This document shows positions 1 through 7,031 of a stretch of 48,864 nucleotides of DNA, in pieces; the stretch's first letter is position 1, and each line of letters begins with the position of its first letter. Both the position numbers and the translations under genes were made by a program. The stretch comes from an uncultured Erysipelotrichaceae bacterium (lineage in GTDB: Bacteria > Bacillota_I > Bacilli_A > Erysipelotrichales > Erysipelotrichaceae). The DNA lies in the NCBI GenBank assembly GCA_944326055.1, contig CALVCT010000058.1, positions 1-48,864 on the forward strand, read 5' to 3'. The notes beneath the pieces were generated by a model. That model saw only the letters and a program-made list of their open reading frames with translations, searched no databases and was not told the DNA's origin.

Positions 1-47
1 GGCTCATAACCCGGAGGTCGTTGGTTCAAATCCTTCCCTCGCAACCA
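1..47 (+). tRNA. Initiator tRNA-Met (CAT), 3' part only
   Basis: The window opens inside the anticodon stem. The loop CTCATAA (3-9) carries anticodon CAT at 5-7, flanked by GG on the left and CCC on the right, the G:C-rich stem of initiator tRNA. A 5-nt variable loop (15-19), a TTCAAAT T-loop (25-31) and an encoded CCA (45-47) follow. The T stem (20-24 with 32-36) has two adjacent U-U mismatches. The 5' half lies outside the window. Confidence 0.9.
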
Positions 48-49
48 AT

Positions 50-125
50 GGTTCTGTAGCTCAGCAGGTAGAGCATCGGACTGAAAATCCGTGTGTCGCC
101 AGTTCAACTCTGGCCGGAACCACCA
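50..125 (+). tRNA. tRNA-Phe (GAA)
   Basis: A complete cloverleaf. The acceptor strand 50-56 pairs with 115-121, the anticodon loop CTGAAAA holds GAA at 83-85, and the T stem GCCAG (98-102) pairs perfectly with 110-114. The discriminator is A122 and CCA is encoded at 123-125. Only two bases separate it from the preceding initiator tRNA, so the two are the end of one tRNA operon, closed by the terminator that follows. Confidence 0.97.
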
Positions 126-135
126 TCTAGGATAT

Positions 136-164
136 AAAGTAGTCATTGTACTACTTTTCTTTTT
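136..164 (+). terminator. Rho-independent terminator of the tRNA operon
   Basis: A perfect 8-bp stem AAAGTAGT (136-143) / ACTACTTT (150-157) with loop CATTGT is followed by a T-rich tract to 164. It lies 10 nt after tRNA-Phe. Confidence 0.85.
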
Positions 165-174
165 GTGTTAGACT
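146..174 (+). promoter_or_regulatory. Candidate promoter of the rimP-nusA-infB operon
   Basis: TTGTAC (146-151), a 17-bp spacer and TAGACT (169-174) match a sigma-A promoter. TGT directly before the -10 makes it an extended -10. The -35 sits inside the upstream terminator hairpin. Transcription would start near 181. Confidence 0.55.
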
Positions 175-182
175 AGATGCAC

Positions 183-204
183 AAGGAGAGGAAGACCTCT
201 CCTT
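183..204 (+). other. 5'-terminal hairpin of the rimP mRNA
   Basis: AAGGAGAGG (183-191) and CCTCTCCTT (196-204) form a perfect 9-bp stem with loop AAGA. If transcription starts near 181 as the promoter predicts, this hairpin is the extreme 5' end of the operon mRNA, 22 nt before the rimP start. It lacks a T-tract, so it is not a standard terminator. A stabilising or regulatory role is inference. Confidence 0.5.
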
Positions 205-226
205 ATTAAATGATATGGAGGATAAA

Positions 227-697
227 GTGGATCTAAAAGTTATCGAAAACGAATTGAAGGGTTACTTAGATACATTGGGATATAAGCTCTATCACGTCTC
301 AATGGATAAAGTCGAGGGCGAAAAGACTCTACATGTCGAGATCGATGCTCATCTCGACCTTGATGCGATCTCTGAAATATCGCGTCAGGTATCGGATCTC
401 TTGGACAAGATCGATGATACAGATGAACATTATCTTCTAGATGTCTCTACAGTCGGGCTTGAAAGAGAGCTCTATACTTTAGATGATGTCAAAGACGCCT
501 TAGGTTCTTATATCTATGTCAAACTCAAAAAAGAGACAGATGGGATCAAAGAGGCATATGGCTATCTTGATGGCCTAGAAGGTGGTGTATTAGAGATCAC
601 TTATCTTGTGAAGAATATCAAAAAGCATCTTCGTGTCACATATGATGACATAAGATATATACGCTTAGCTATTGATTTTAAAGGAGTAAAGAAATGA
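227..697 (+). CDS. rimP: Ribosome maturation factor RimP
   Basis: RimP binds S12 and helps mature the 30S subunit. The protein shows the N-terminal alpha/beta domain followed by the typical DVSTVGLERELYTLDD stretch and a C-terminal Sm-like beta domain. The GTG start at 227 is chosen because GGAGG (217-221) sits 5 nt upstream and the resulting 156 aa is the usual length. An in-frame ATG at 215 has no Shine-Dalgarno, and the longer reading from TTG 146 begins inside the tRNA terminator. The stop overlaps the nusA start as ATGA. It is the first gene of the rimP-nusA-rnpM-ylxQ-infB-rbfA operon. Confidence 0.93.
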   Translation: MDLKVIENELKGYLDTLGYKLYHVSMDKVEGEKTLHVEIDAHLDLDAISEISRQVSDLLDKIDDTDEHYLLDVSTVGLERELYTLDDVKDALGSYIYVKLKKETDGIKEAYGYLDGLEGGVLEITYLVKNIKKHLRVTYDDIRYIRLAIDFKGVKK

Positions 698-2430
698 GCG
701 GCATTAGTTTGAAAAGCAAAGATTTCTTAGATAGTCTTAGACTGTTCGAAGACGATCGTAAGATATCGGCAGATTTTATCATCGATACTCTTAAAGAAGC
801 GATCATCAAGACTTACCAAAAAGAGATCGATGCACCAGAGGCAGAAGTCAGAGTCGAGATCGATGGTAAAGAGATGAAGATCTATCACGATCTTCTAGTC
901 GTTGAAGATGACAGTGATAAATATGATGAGACTTTAGACATCCTCTATTCAGAAGCAAAAGAGATCGATCCTGATATCAAGATCGGTGACAAGATAGCAA
1001 GAGAAGTCGATTTCAATGAGATCGGCCGTTCTAGCATCTCGATCGCCAAGAACATGCTCAAACAGCGCATCAAAGAATATGAGAAGCAACGAGTCTATGA
1101 TGAGTATCAAGATCGTGTCTATGACCTTATCACAGGTGTCGTCAAGACTGTTGAAGATAAGTTCTTACTTGTCGATATTCGCAATACGATCGCGATCATG
1201 CTAAAAAGTGAGCAGATCCCAGGTGAGATCTATCACGAGAATCAACAGGTACGCGCAGTCATCAAAGAAGTTTCAAAGAATTCCCGTGGTTCACAAGTCG
1301 CACTCTCGCGTGCTGATGCGATGTTTGTAAAGAGGCTTTTTGAAAGAGAAGTTCCTGAGATCGCTCAAGGTATCGTTGAGATCAAGGCTATCGCTAGAGA
1401 TGCTGGTGAGAGAACTAAGATGGCTGTCTATACGCGCAATGAAGACATCGATCCGATCGGTGCCTGCATCGGTCCACGCGGAAGTCGTGTCCAAGCTGTC
1501 ATCCAAGAGATCAAAGGTGAAAAAGTCGATATTTTTGAATGGAACGATGATATCGGTGAACTTGTCAAGAACGCTCTAGCGCCAGCACAAGTCGAAGCTT
1601 GTTTCTACGCTGATGAAGATTACAGTGGCCTTAGCGAAGAGGAGATAGAAAAGAAGAAACGTCGCCTCAATAGACCACTTATCGTCGTCGTCGCTGATGA
1701 TCAATTATCTAGTGCTATCGGTAAGAAAGGTAAGAACGCTAAGCTTGCTGTCAAACTTACTGAGCGTAAGATCGATATCAAGACAAAGAGTGATATCTTA
1801 GCTCAGGGCATCGATATCGAAGAAAAGGTAGCTGAGTTCAAAGAGGATCAAGCACGTATCATCAAAGAGCGCGAGATGAAGAAGTTCATGGCTTTACAAG
1901 AAGAAGCTGTCAAACGTAAAGCTGAATTCGATGAATTAGTTGCTGATGAAGACAACGGTTTCAAAGAAGCTTATGATGAAATGGATATCGGTGATGAAGA
2001 AGAAGTCATCGAGGAGCCAAAAGAGAGCGTTGAGCCAGAAGTTGAAGAAACTGTAGAGATAGAGGACGAAGAACCACAAGAAGAGCTCAAAGAAGAGCCA
2101 GAAGAGCCAGAAGTCGAAGAAGCTAAGCCTAAAAAAGAACGTAAGGTCAGGACTAATGAATATGTCTCGAAGTTTGAAGACTTTGCAGATGCTTCTAACG
2201 TTCAAAAGAAAGAAGAAGATAAGCCTAAACGTAGACGTAAGAAAGAAGAAGATGAAAGACGTCTTCGTGCATCAGAGCTCACTAAAGGCAAGGATTACGA
2301 GATCAAACCTGAGTATACTGATGAAGAATTAGAAGAGATCGAGCGCGAACAAGAACTCGAAGATGAGAATTCTTGGATCAACGACGACATCGATTTCGAT
2401 GAGTATGATGACTATTACGATAAGGATTAG
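694..2430 (+). CDS. nusA: Transcription termination/antitermination protein NusA
   Basis: NusA binds RNA polymerase and modulates pausing, termination and antitermination. The order seen is an N-terminal RNAP-binding domain (about 1-130), an S1 domain (about 135-205), KH1 (about 235-290, with CIGPRGSRVQAVI) and KH2 (about 300-375, with AIGKKGKNAKLAV). From about residue 390 the protein becomes a 180-residue, very charged Glu/Lys-rich tail ending in an acidic Asp/Tyr patch. At 578 aa it is far longer than the roughly 370 aa of the Bacillus protein, and the tail shows no AR repeats. The start overlaps the rimP stop. Confidence 0.96.
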   Translation: MSGISLKSKDFLDSLRLFEDDRKISADFIIDTLKEAIIKTYQKEIDAPEAEVRVEIDGKEMKIYHDLLVVEDDSDKYDETLDILYSEAKEIDPDIKIGDKIAREVDFNEIGRSSISIAKNMLKQRIKEYEKQRVYDEYQDRVYDLITGVVKTVEDKFLLVDIRNTIAIMLKSEQIPGEIYHENQQVRAVIKEVSKNSRGSQVALSRADAMFVKRLFEREVPEIAQGIVEIKAIARDAGERTKMAVYTRNEDIDPIGACIGPRGSRVQAVIQEIKGEKVDIFEWNDDIGELVKNALAPAQVEACFYADEDYSGLSEEEIEKKKRRLNRPLIVVVADDQLSSAIGKKGKNAKLAVKLTERKIDIKTKSDILAQGIDIEEKVAEFKEDQARIIKEREMKKFMALQEEAVKRKAEFDELVADEDNGFKEAYDEMDIGDEEEVIEEPKESVEPEVEETVEIEDEEPQEELKEEPEEPEVEEAKPKKERKVRTNEYVSKFEDFADASNVQKKEEDKPKRRRKKEEDERRLRASELTKGKDYEIKPEYTDEELEEIEREQELEDENSWINDDIDFDEYDDYYDKD

Positions 2431-2433
2431 TCT

Positions 2434-2694
2434 ATGAAGAAGATCCCGATGCGTCGCTGCGTAGCGACTGGTGAGTCATTACCAAAGAAAGAGTTGTTAC
2501 GCATCGTAAAGAACAAAGATGGCGAGATCTTCGTCGATACGACAGGAAAAGCTAATGGCAAAGGTGCTTATATCAAAAAAGATCCTGAAGCTTTAGCTTT
2601 AGCTATCAAAAAGAATGCTCTTGGTCGTGCTTTAGAAGCAGTGATCGAAGAGAATGTTTATGATGAGATAAGAAAGGTCATCGATGCCAGATAA
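2434..2694 (+). CDS. rnpM: YlxR/RnpM family RNA-binding protein (DUF448)
   Basis: A small basic protein of 86 aa with the family hallmarks PMRRCVATGE near the N terminus and GRALEA in the C-terminal half. The Bacillus homologue (YlxR, renamed RnpM) binds RNase P RNA and modulates its activity. It lies 3 nt after nusA and overlaps the next gene by 11 nt, the conserved nusA-ylxR-ylxQ-infB arrangement. Confidence 0.93.
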   Translation: MKKIPMRRCVATGESLPKKELLRIVKNKDGEIFVDTTGKANGKGAYIKKDPEALALAIKKNALGRALEAVIEENVYDEIRKVIDAR

Positions 2695-2992
2695 GAAGCT
2701 AGCTCTCTTATCCATCATCCGCAAAGCCAATAAGCTTTTACTATCGAAAGATATCCTCTACAGCTTCAAAAAGGGGATCATCTATTATGTCTTCATTGCT
2801 TCTGATGCATCTGAGAAGACCAAGCTTCGCTATATTCGTAAGTGTGAGTACTATCATGTACCATATGATACGGATCATACTAGCGAAGATATCTCTAGAG
2901 CTATCGGTAAGCTGAACGTCATGACGATCGGCATCACAGACAAAGGTTTTGCGGACACATTGATCAAAAAAGGAGGAGAAGAAAATGGCTAA
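2684..2992 (+). CDS. ylxQ: YlxQ, L7Ae-family kink-turn-binding protein
   Basis: 102 aa with the L7Ae/L30e/S12e fold: an N-terminal helix region ([16 protein letters not shown]), a central ASDASEKTK loop and a C-terminal [17 protein letters not shown] segment. Bacterial YlxQ proteins bind K-turn RNAs; the cellular role is not settled. AAAGG lies 6 nt before ATG 2684, inside rnpM. Its own end overlaps infB by 8 nt, so the operon is translationally coupled here. Confidence 0.92.
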   Translation: MPDKKLALLSIIRKANKLLLSKDILYSFKKGIIYYVFIASDASEKTKLRYIRKCEYYHVPYDTDHTSEDISRAIGKLNVMTIGITDKGFADTLIKKGGEENG

Positions 2993-4811
2993 GAATTTCA
3001 AACACAATAGACCTAAACACAACAAGCCCTTCAATAGTGAAAGACCAAAAGATGACATCAAAGTCGATGAGATCACTTACGCTGATGGTATTACAGTAAG
3101 TCAATTAGCTGAGAAGTGCCACAAGAGCCCAAGCGATATCATCAAGCTCTTGTTCATGCTGTCGAAGATGGTCACGATCAATTCTCCTTTAGATGATGAG
3201 ACGGTCGAGCTTGTCTGCATGGAATATGGCATTACAGCAAAAAAAGTCGAAGACGATGGTGATGATAGTCTAGAGGATGATACGCCTGGTGATCCTAAAA
3301 ACTTAAAAGAGCGAGCACCTATCGTCACGATCATGGGTCATGTCGACCATGGTAAGACGACACTTTTGGACTCGATCAGAAAGACGAAAGTCGTTGAAGG
3401 TGAGTTCGGCGGTATCACACAACACATCGGTGCTTATCAAGTAGAGATAAGTGGTAAGAAGATCACATTTTTAGATACGCCAGGACATGAAGCATTTACT
3501 GCCATGCGCGCTAGAGGTGCAAAAGTCACTGACGTTTCGATCATCGTTGTTGCCGCTGATGATGGCGTCATGCCTCAGACAAAAGAGGCTGTCGATCACT
3601 CCAAGGCAGCTGGTGTACCTATCATCATCGCCGTCAACAAGATCGATAAACCAGATGCCAATATCGACAGAGTAAAGAACGAAGTGGCTGATCTTGGACT
3701 TATTCCTGAAGAATGGGGAGGCGATACGATCTTTGTCAACTGTAGTGCCAAGACAGGTGAAGGAATCAAAGAACTGCTCGAGACGATCTTGGTCGTTGCC
3801 GAAGTCAAAGAACTCAAGGCTGACCCAACAAAAGCAGCTACTGGTACAGTCGTCGAAGCGCGACTTGATAAAGGTAAAGGACCAGTTTCAACGCTCCTTG
3901 TCCAAAATGGTACCCTTCATCAGGGCGACGCGATCGTTGTCGGTTGCACGGCGGGTAAAGTACGTAAGATGGTCGATGATAATGGTCAAGAGATCAAAGA
4001 AGCTGCACCATCGACGCCAGTTGAGATCATTGGTCTAAATGATGTACCGATCGCAGGAGACCATTTCAAAGTCTTTGAGACAGAGAAAGAAGCCAGAGCA
4101 TTAGCTGATCGCAGAATGCGTGCCAAGATCGAAAAAGAAAGAAGAGCTGTTGCGGCGATGTCTTTAGACGATCTGGCTAGCCAGATCGAAAAAGGTGAGA
4201 TCCAAGAGATCCCTGTCATTGTCAAGGCTGATGTTCAAGGTACAGCTGAAGCTGTCGCTCAATCTCTCAGTAAGATCGATGTCGATGGTATCAAAGTAAA
4301 TGTCATTAGATCGCAAGCCGGGGCTATTTCGGAGAGCGATGTCATGCTCGCGAGTGCATCGAAGTCGGTGATCTATGGCTTCAATGTTCGTCCTGATGCC
4401 AATGTCCGTAAGAAAGCACAAGAAGAAGGTGTCGATATCCGTCTACACAATATCATCTATAAAGCTGTAGAAGAGATGGAAGCAGCAATGAAAGGTATGT
4501 TGGCACCTGTCTATGAAGAAGTCGTCATCGGCCAAGCAGAAGTTCGTAAGATCTATAAAGTATCAAAGGTCGGAACGATCGCTGGTTGTATGGTCCAAGA
4601 TGGCAAGATCGTCCGCGATTGTAAGGTGCGTCTTGTCCGCGATGGTATCGTCATCTATAGTGGTGAGCTCAATTCACTTAAACGTTTTGAGAATGACGCT
4701 AAAGAAGTAAGTAGTGGTTATGAGTGTGGTCTGACGATCAAAAACTATAACGATATCAAAGAAAATGATATCATCGAAGCTTATGAAGACCAAGAAGTAG
4801 CGAGGGACTAG
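2985..4811 (+). CDS. infB: Translation initiation factor IF-2
   Basis: This GTPase delivers initiator tRNA to the 30S subunit. The order is a short basic N terminus, an IF2_N module (about 30-85), G1 GHVDHGKT at 118-125, G3 DTPGHEAF, G4 NKID, domain II, and domains III/IV with [15 protein letters not shown] and [16 protein letters not shown]. At 608 aa it has a much reduced N-terminal extension compared with the Bacillus protein (about 716 aa). AGGAGG is present just upstream of the ATG. It abuts rbfA directly. Confidence 0.97.
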   Translation: MAKNFKHNRPKHNKPFNSERPKDDIKVDEITYADGITVSQLAEKCHKSPSDIIKLLFMLSKMVTINSPLDDETVELVCMEYGITAKKVEDDGDDSLEDDTPGDPKNLKERAPIVTIMGHVDHGKTTLLDSIRKTKVVEGEFGGITQHIGAYQVEISGKKITFLDTPGHEAFTAMRARGAKVTDVSIIVVAADDGVMPQTKEAVDHSKAAGVPIIIAVNKIDKPDANIDRVKNEVADLGLIPEEWGGDTIFVNCSAKTGEGIKELLETILVVAEVKELKADPTKAATGTVVEARLDKGKGPVSTLLVQNGTLHQGDAIVVGCTAGKVRKMVDDNGQEIKEAAPSTPVEIIGLNDVPIAGDHFKVFETEKEARALADRRMRAKIEKERRAVAAMSLDDLASQIEKGEIQEIPVIVKADVQGTAEAVAQSLSKIDVDGIKVNVIRSQAGAISESDVMLASASKSVIYGFNVRPDANVRKKAQEEGVDIRLHNIIYKAVEEMEAAMKGMLAPVYEEVVIGQAEVRKIYKVSKVGTIAGCMVQDGKIVRDCKVRLVRDGIVIYSGELNSLKRFENDAKEVSSGYECGLTIKNYNDIKENDIIEAYEDQEVARD

Positions 4812-5156
4812 ATGTCTTATAAAAGTGAAAGACTTAGATCGCTCTATCTCAAAGAGATCACCTCGATCATTCAAAATGAAGTCAAGGATCCAAAACTGGG
4901 ATTTGTGACGGTCAGTGATGTCGCTCTTAGTGCTGATAATAGTCTGGCTAAGGTCTATGTGACCTTTCTTGGTAAAGATGAAAGAAATGAAGCTGGTCTT
5001 AAGGTCCTTGATCGTGCCAAAGGCTATATACGCTCAGAGCTCGCTAAACGTCTCAAGGTCTATAAAGTACCAGAGCTTCGTTTCATGATCGATGATAGTT
5101 TAAAAAGAGCTGAGCGCATCGAAGCGATTATCGATAAGATCAATAATGATAAGTGA
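4812..5156 (+). CDS. rbfA: 30S ribosome-binding factor RbfA
   Basis: 114 aa, the normal length, with the KH-like fold: an N-terminal LRSLYLKEITSIIQNEVKDP helix, FVTVSDVALSAD, AKVYVTFLG, and a C-terminal LKVYKVPELRFMIDDSLKRAERIEAI. It acts in late 30S maturation. It starts on the base after the infB stop and is the last gene of the operon; hairpins and a terminator follow. Confidence 0.95.
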   Translation: MSYKSERLRSLYLKEITSIIQNEVKDPKLGFVTVSDVALSADNSLAKVYVTFLGKDERNEAGLKVLDRAKGYIRSELAKRLKVYKVPELRFMIDDSLKRAERIEAIIDKINNDK

Positions 5157-5173
5157 TCGTGATCGAACGTTTT

Positions 5174-5286
5174 GATGTTTCAAAACATCGTAACATCATC
5201 CTATATTTTACTGATGATATTTACTAAATAGGCATTTTAGTAAATCTTCTATCAAGAGCTCAAATGAGCTCTTTTATTTTTATTTC
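5174..5286 (+). terminator. Three tandem hairpins ending in a Rho-independent terminator
   Basis: Within the 215-nt gap between rbfA and mraZ are three hairpins. GATGTT/AACATC (5174-5189) has a 4-nt loop. TTTACTAAA/TTTAGTAAA (5220-5228/5236-5244) is a perfect 9-bp stem. AAGAGCTC/GAGCTCTT (5254-5261/5266-5273) has loop AAAT and is followed by a T-rich tract to 5286. The last is a convincing terminator of the rimP-rbfA operon; the first two are of unknown purpose. Confidence 0.8.
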
Positions 5287-5332
5287 CCCTTAGTGTTTTT
5301 CTTCTTTACTTTTAGGCCTTTCATCAGCATAA

Positions 5333-5371
5333 TTGTGGTATAAAGTGTATAAAAGTGGGAGATAGTGGTAG
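5333..5371 (+). promoter_or_regulatory. mraZ promoter and MraZ-box operator (four 10-bp repeats)
   Basis: Four GTG-centred repeats begin exactly 10 bp apart, at 5335 (TTGTGGTAT), 5345 (AAGTGTATA), 5355 (AAGTGGGAG) and 5365 (TAGTGGTAG). They run up to the mraZ ATG at 5372. An extended -10 (TGGTATAAA, hexamer 5339-5344) lies inside the array. MraZ of other bacteria binds direct TGGGN/AAAGTG repeats with this spacing in front of its own gene, so autorepression of the cluster is the likely function. Confidence 0.75.
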
Positions 5372-5803
5372 ATGTTCATAGGTGAATACACACACAGCCT
5401 CGATGCTAAGGGGCGTATCATCATTCCCAGCAAGTTTCGCGATGAGCTCGAGACGAACTTTTATCTGACGCGTTGGCTCGATGGTTGCCTGGCGATCTTC
5501 TCTAGTGACCAATGGTCGAAGATCCACGAAGAGCTATCAAAACTGCCATCGACAAAGAAGGCGGCTCGTCAGTTCACTCACATGCTCTTTGCAAAAGCGA
5601 CAGAATGCACTTTAGACAACCAAGGGCGTATCATCATCCCACCTGTCTTGGCAAAAGAAGCTAATATCGTCAAAGAATGTTCGATCATTGGCGTCAACGA
5701 TCACATTGAGATCTGGGACAAGGCGACATGGGAACACTACTATGATGAAGCTAGTGAGAATTTTGAAGAAGTGGCTGAGAGCCTGACGGATCTCTTCTCA
5801 TGA
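5372..5803 (+). CDS. mraZ: Transcriptional regulator MraZ
   Basis: 143 aa with two SpoVT-AbrB-like MraZ repeats. The first opens FIGEYTHSLDAKGRIIIPSKFR and the second contains TECTLDNQGRIIIP. MraZ forms a ring that binds direct DNA repeats and controls the dcw cluster. It heads the cluster as usual. GGGAG at 5357-5361 serves as ribosome-binding site although 10 nt from the ATG. The stop overlaps rsmH as ATGA. Confidence 0.96.
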   Translation: MFIGEYTHSLDAKGRIIIPSKFRDELETNFYLTRWLDGCLAIFSSDQWSKIHEELSKLPSTKKAARQFTHMLFAKATECTLDNQGRIIIPPVLAKEANIVKECSIIGVNDHIEIWDKATWEHYYDEASENFEEVAESLTDLFS

Positions 5804-6717
5804 AACACATCAGTGTCTTACTAGATGAGGCTATCGGTCTTTTAGAGATCAAAGAAGATGGGCTATATATGGATGGCACTTTAGGAAGGGGTGGCCATAC
5901 CAAAAAGATCCTAGAGAGTTTGAATGATAAAGGAAGAGTCATCGTTTTTGATCTTGATAGTGAAGCGATAGAAGAGACAAAGAGCTATCTAAAGGACGAT
6001 CGGGTGGAATATCACCATGCAAACTTTGCGACCTTTAGCGAATACGTCAAACCTCAAAGTCTCGATGGGATCTTATTGGACCTTGGAGTCTCTTCACCAC
6101 AGTTCGATGATCCTAAAAGAGGCTTCTCGTATCGCTTTGATGCCACACTTGATATGCGCATGGACGAAGATGCTGAGCTTGATGCGCATAAAGTCGTCAA
6201 TGAGTATAGTGAAGAGGAGCTAGTACGTATCCTTAAAGATTATGGCGAAGAGCCGTATGCGAAACGTATTGCTAGATCGATAGTCAAAAGAAGAAGTGAG
6301 AGACCTATAGATACGACATTTGAACTTGTCGATGTGATCAAGGATGCTTATCCGATCAAGGCTCTAAGCAAAAAAGGTCATCCAGCAAAGCAGACCTTCC
6401 AAGCGATCAGGATCGAAGTAAATAAGGAGTTATCTTCCCTTGAAAAGTTCCTAAGTGAATTTCCAAGATTTCTAAAAAAAGGAGGGACCTGTGTCATCAT
6501 CACTTTCCATTCACTTGAAGATCGTCTAGTAAAAAGAAGATTCAAAGAACTAAGCGAGGTCAAGGTCGATAAACGCATCGCCCTTAGACCAGAAGAGATA
6601 AAAAGAGCAGACTTCAGCCTTATAAATCACAAGGCGATGATCGCCAGCGCTGAAGAGATAGATATGAATAGTCGCGCAAAAAGCGCCAAAGTAAGAGGAA
6701 TAAGAAAAGAGGTATAG
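5800..6717 (+). CDS. rsmH: 16S rRNA (cytosine-1402-N4)-methyltransferase RsmH
   Basis: 305 aa, typical of the family. It shows the SAM-binding motif GTLGRGGHT near residue 27, LDGILLDLGVSSPQFDD, RGFSYRFDATLDMRM, and the C-terminal GGTCVIITFHSLEDRLVK. It methylates C1402 in the decoding centre of 16S rRNA. Translation is coupled to mraZ by a 4-nt overlap, and ftsL begins 2 nt downstream. Confidence 0.96.
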   Translation: MKHISVLLDEAIGLLEIKEDGLYMDGTLGRGGHTKKILESLNDKGRVIVFDLDSEAIEETKSYLKDDRVEYHHANFATFSEYVKPQSLDGILLDLGVSSPQFDDPKRGFSYRFDATLDMRMDEDAELDAHKVVNEYSEEELVRILKDYGEEPYAKRIARSIVKRRSERPIDTTFELVDVIKDAYPIKALSKKGHPAKQTFQAIRIEVNKELSSLEKFLSEFPRFLKKGGTCVIITFHSLEDRLVKRRFKELSEVKVDKRIALRPEEIKRADFSLINHKAMIASAEEIDMNSRAKSAKVRGIRKEV

Positions 6718-6719
6718 AA

Positions 6720-7031
6720 ATGGCAAAGATCGTCAAAAGAAAAGTACAAAAAAGAAAAATGAAGATCGAAGGAGTGGCATTCTTGCTTTTAGCGATCGCT
6801 CTTTGTTCTGTGCTCTTTTCCAGCCTTTTTATCAGGACACAGAAAAACCATCTGACGATGCAGATCGAAGATATCGATGCGGAATGTGCGACCCTTACCG
6901 AGGCTAATGACCAACTGAACGTTGAGATCCAAAATCTCATCAGTAAGGACCGTGTCTATGAGATCGCCTCTAACAATGGTCTGACACAGGATGATACGAC
7001 AGTCATCAACGTGTCTGAAGGAGATAGATGA
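6720..7031 (+). CDS. ftsL: Cell division protein FtsL-like
   Basis: 103 aa with a very basic cytoplasmic N terminus (KIVKRKVQKRKMK), one membrane span at about residues 18-37 (GVAFLLLAIALCSVLF) and a short extracellular coiled coil followed by KDRVYEIASNNGL, the pattern of FtsL/DivIC proteins. The position between rsmH and the division PBP is the canonical ftsL slot. Sequence identity in this family is low, so the call rests on topology and context. It overlaps the PBP gene by 4 nt. Confidence 0.82.
   Translation: MAKIVKRKVQKRKMKIEGVAFLLLAIALCSVLFSSLFIRTQKNHLTMQIEDIDAECATLTEANDQLNVEIQNLISKDRVYEIASNNGLTQDDTTVINVSEGDR

Noticed and set aside
146-226. N-terminal extension of RimP from TTG 146
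   Set aside because: It begins in the loop of the tRNA terminator and upstream of the predicted transcription start; GTG 227 has a good ribosome-binding site and gives the family length.
5175-5231. Short frame of 18 codons between rbfA and mraZ
   Set aside because: No Shine-Dalgarno, and it runs through two hairpins of a 3' UTR; length is expected by chance.
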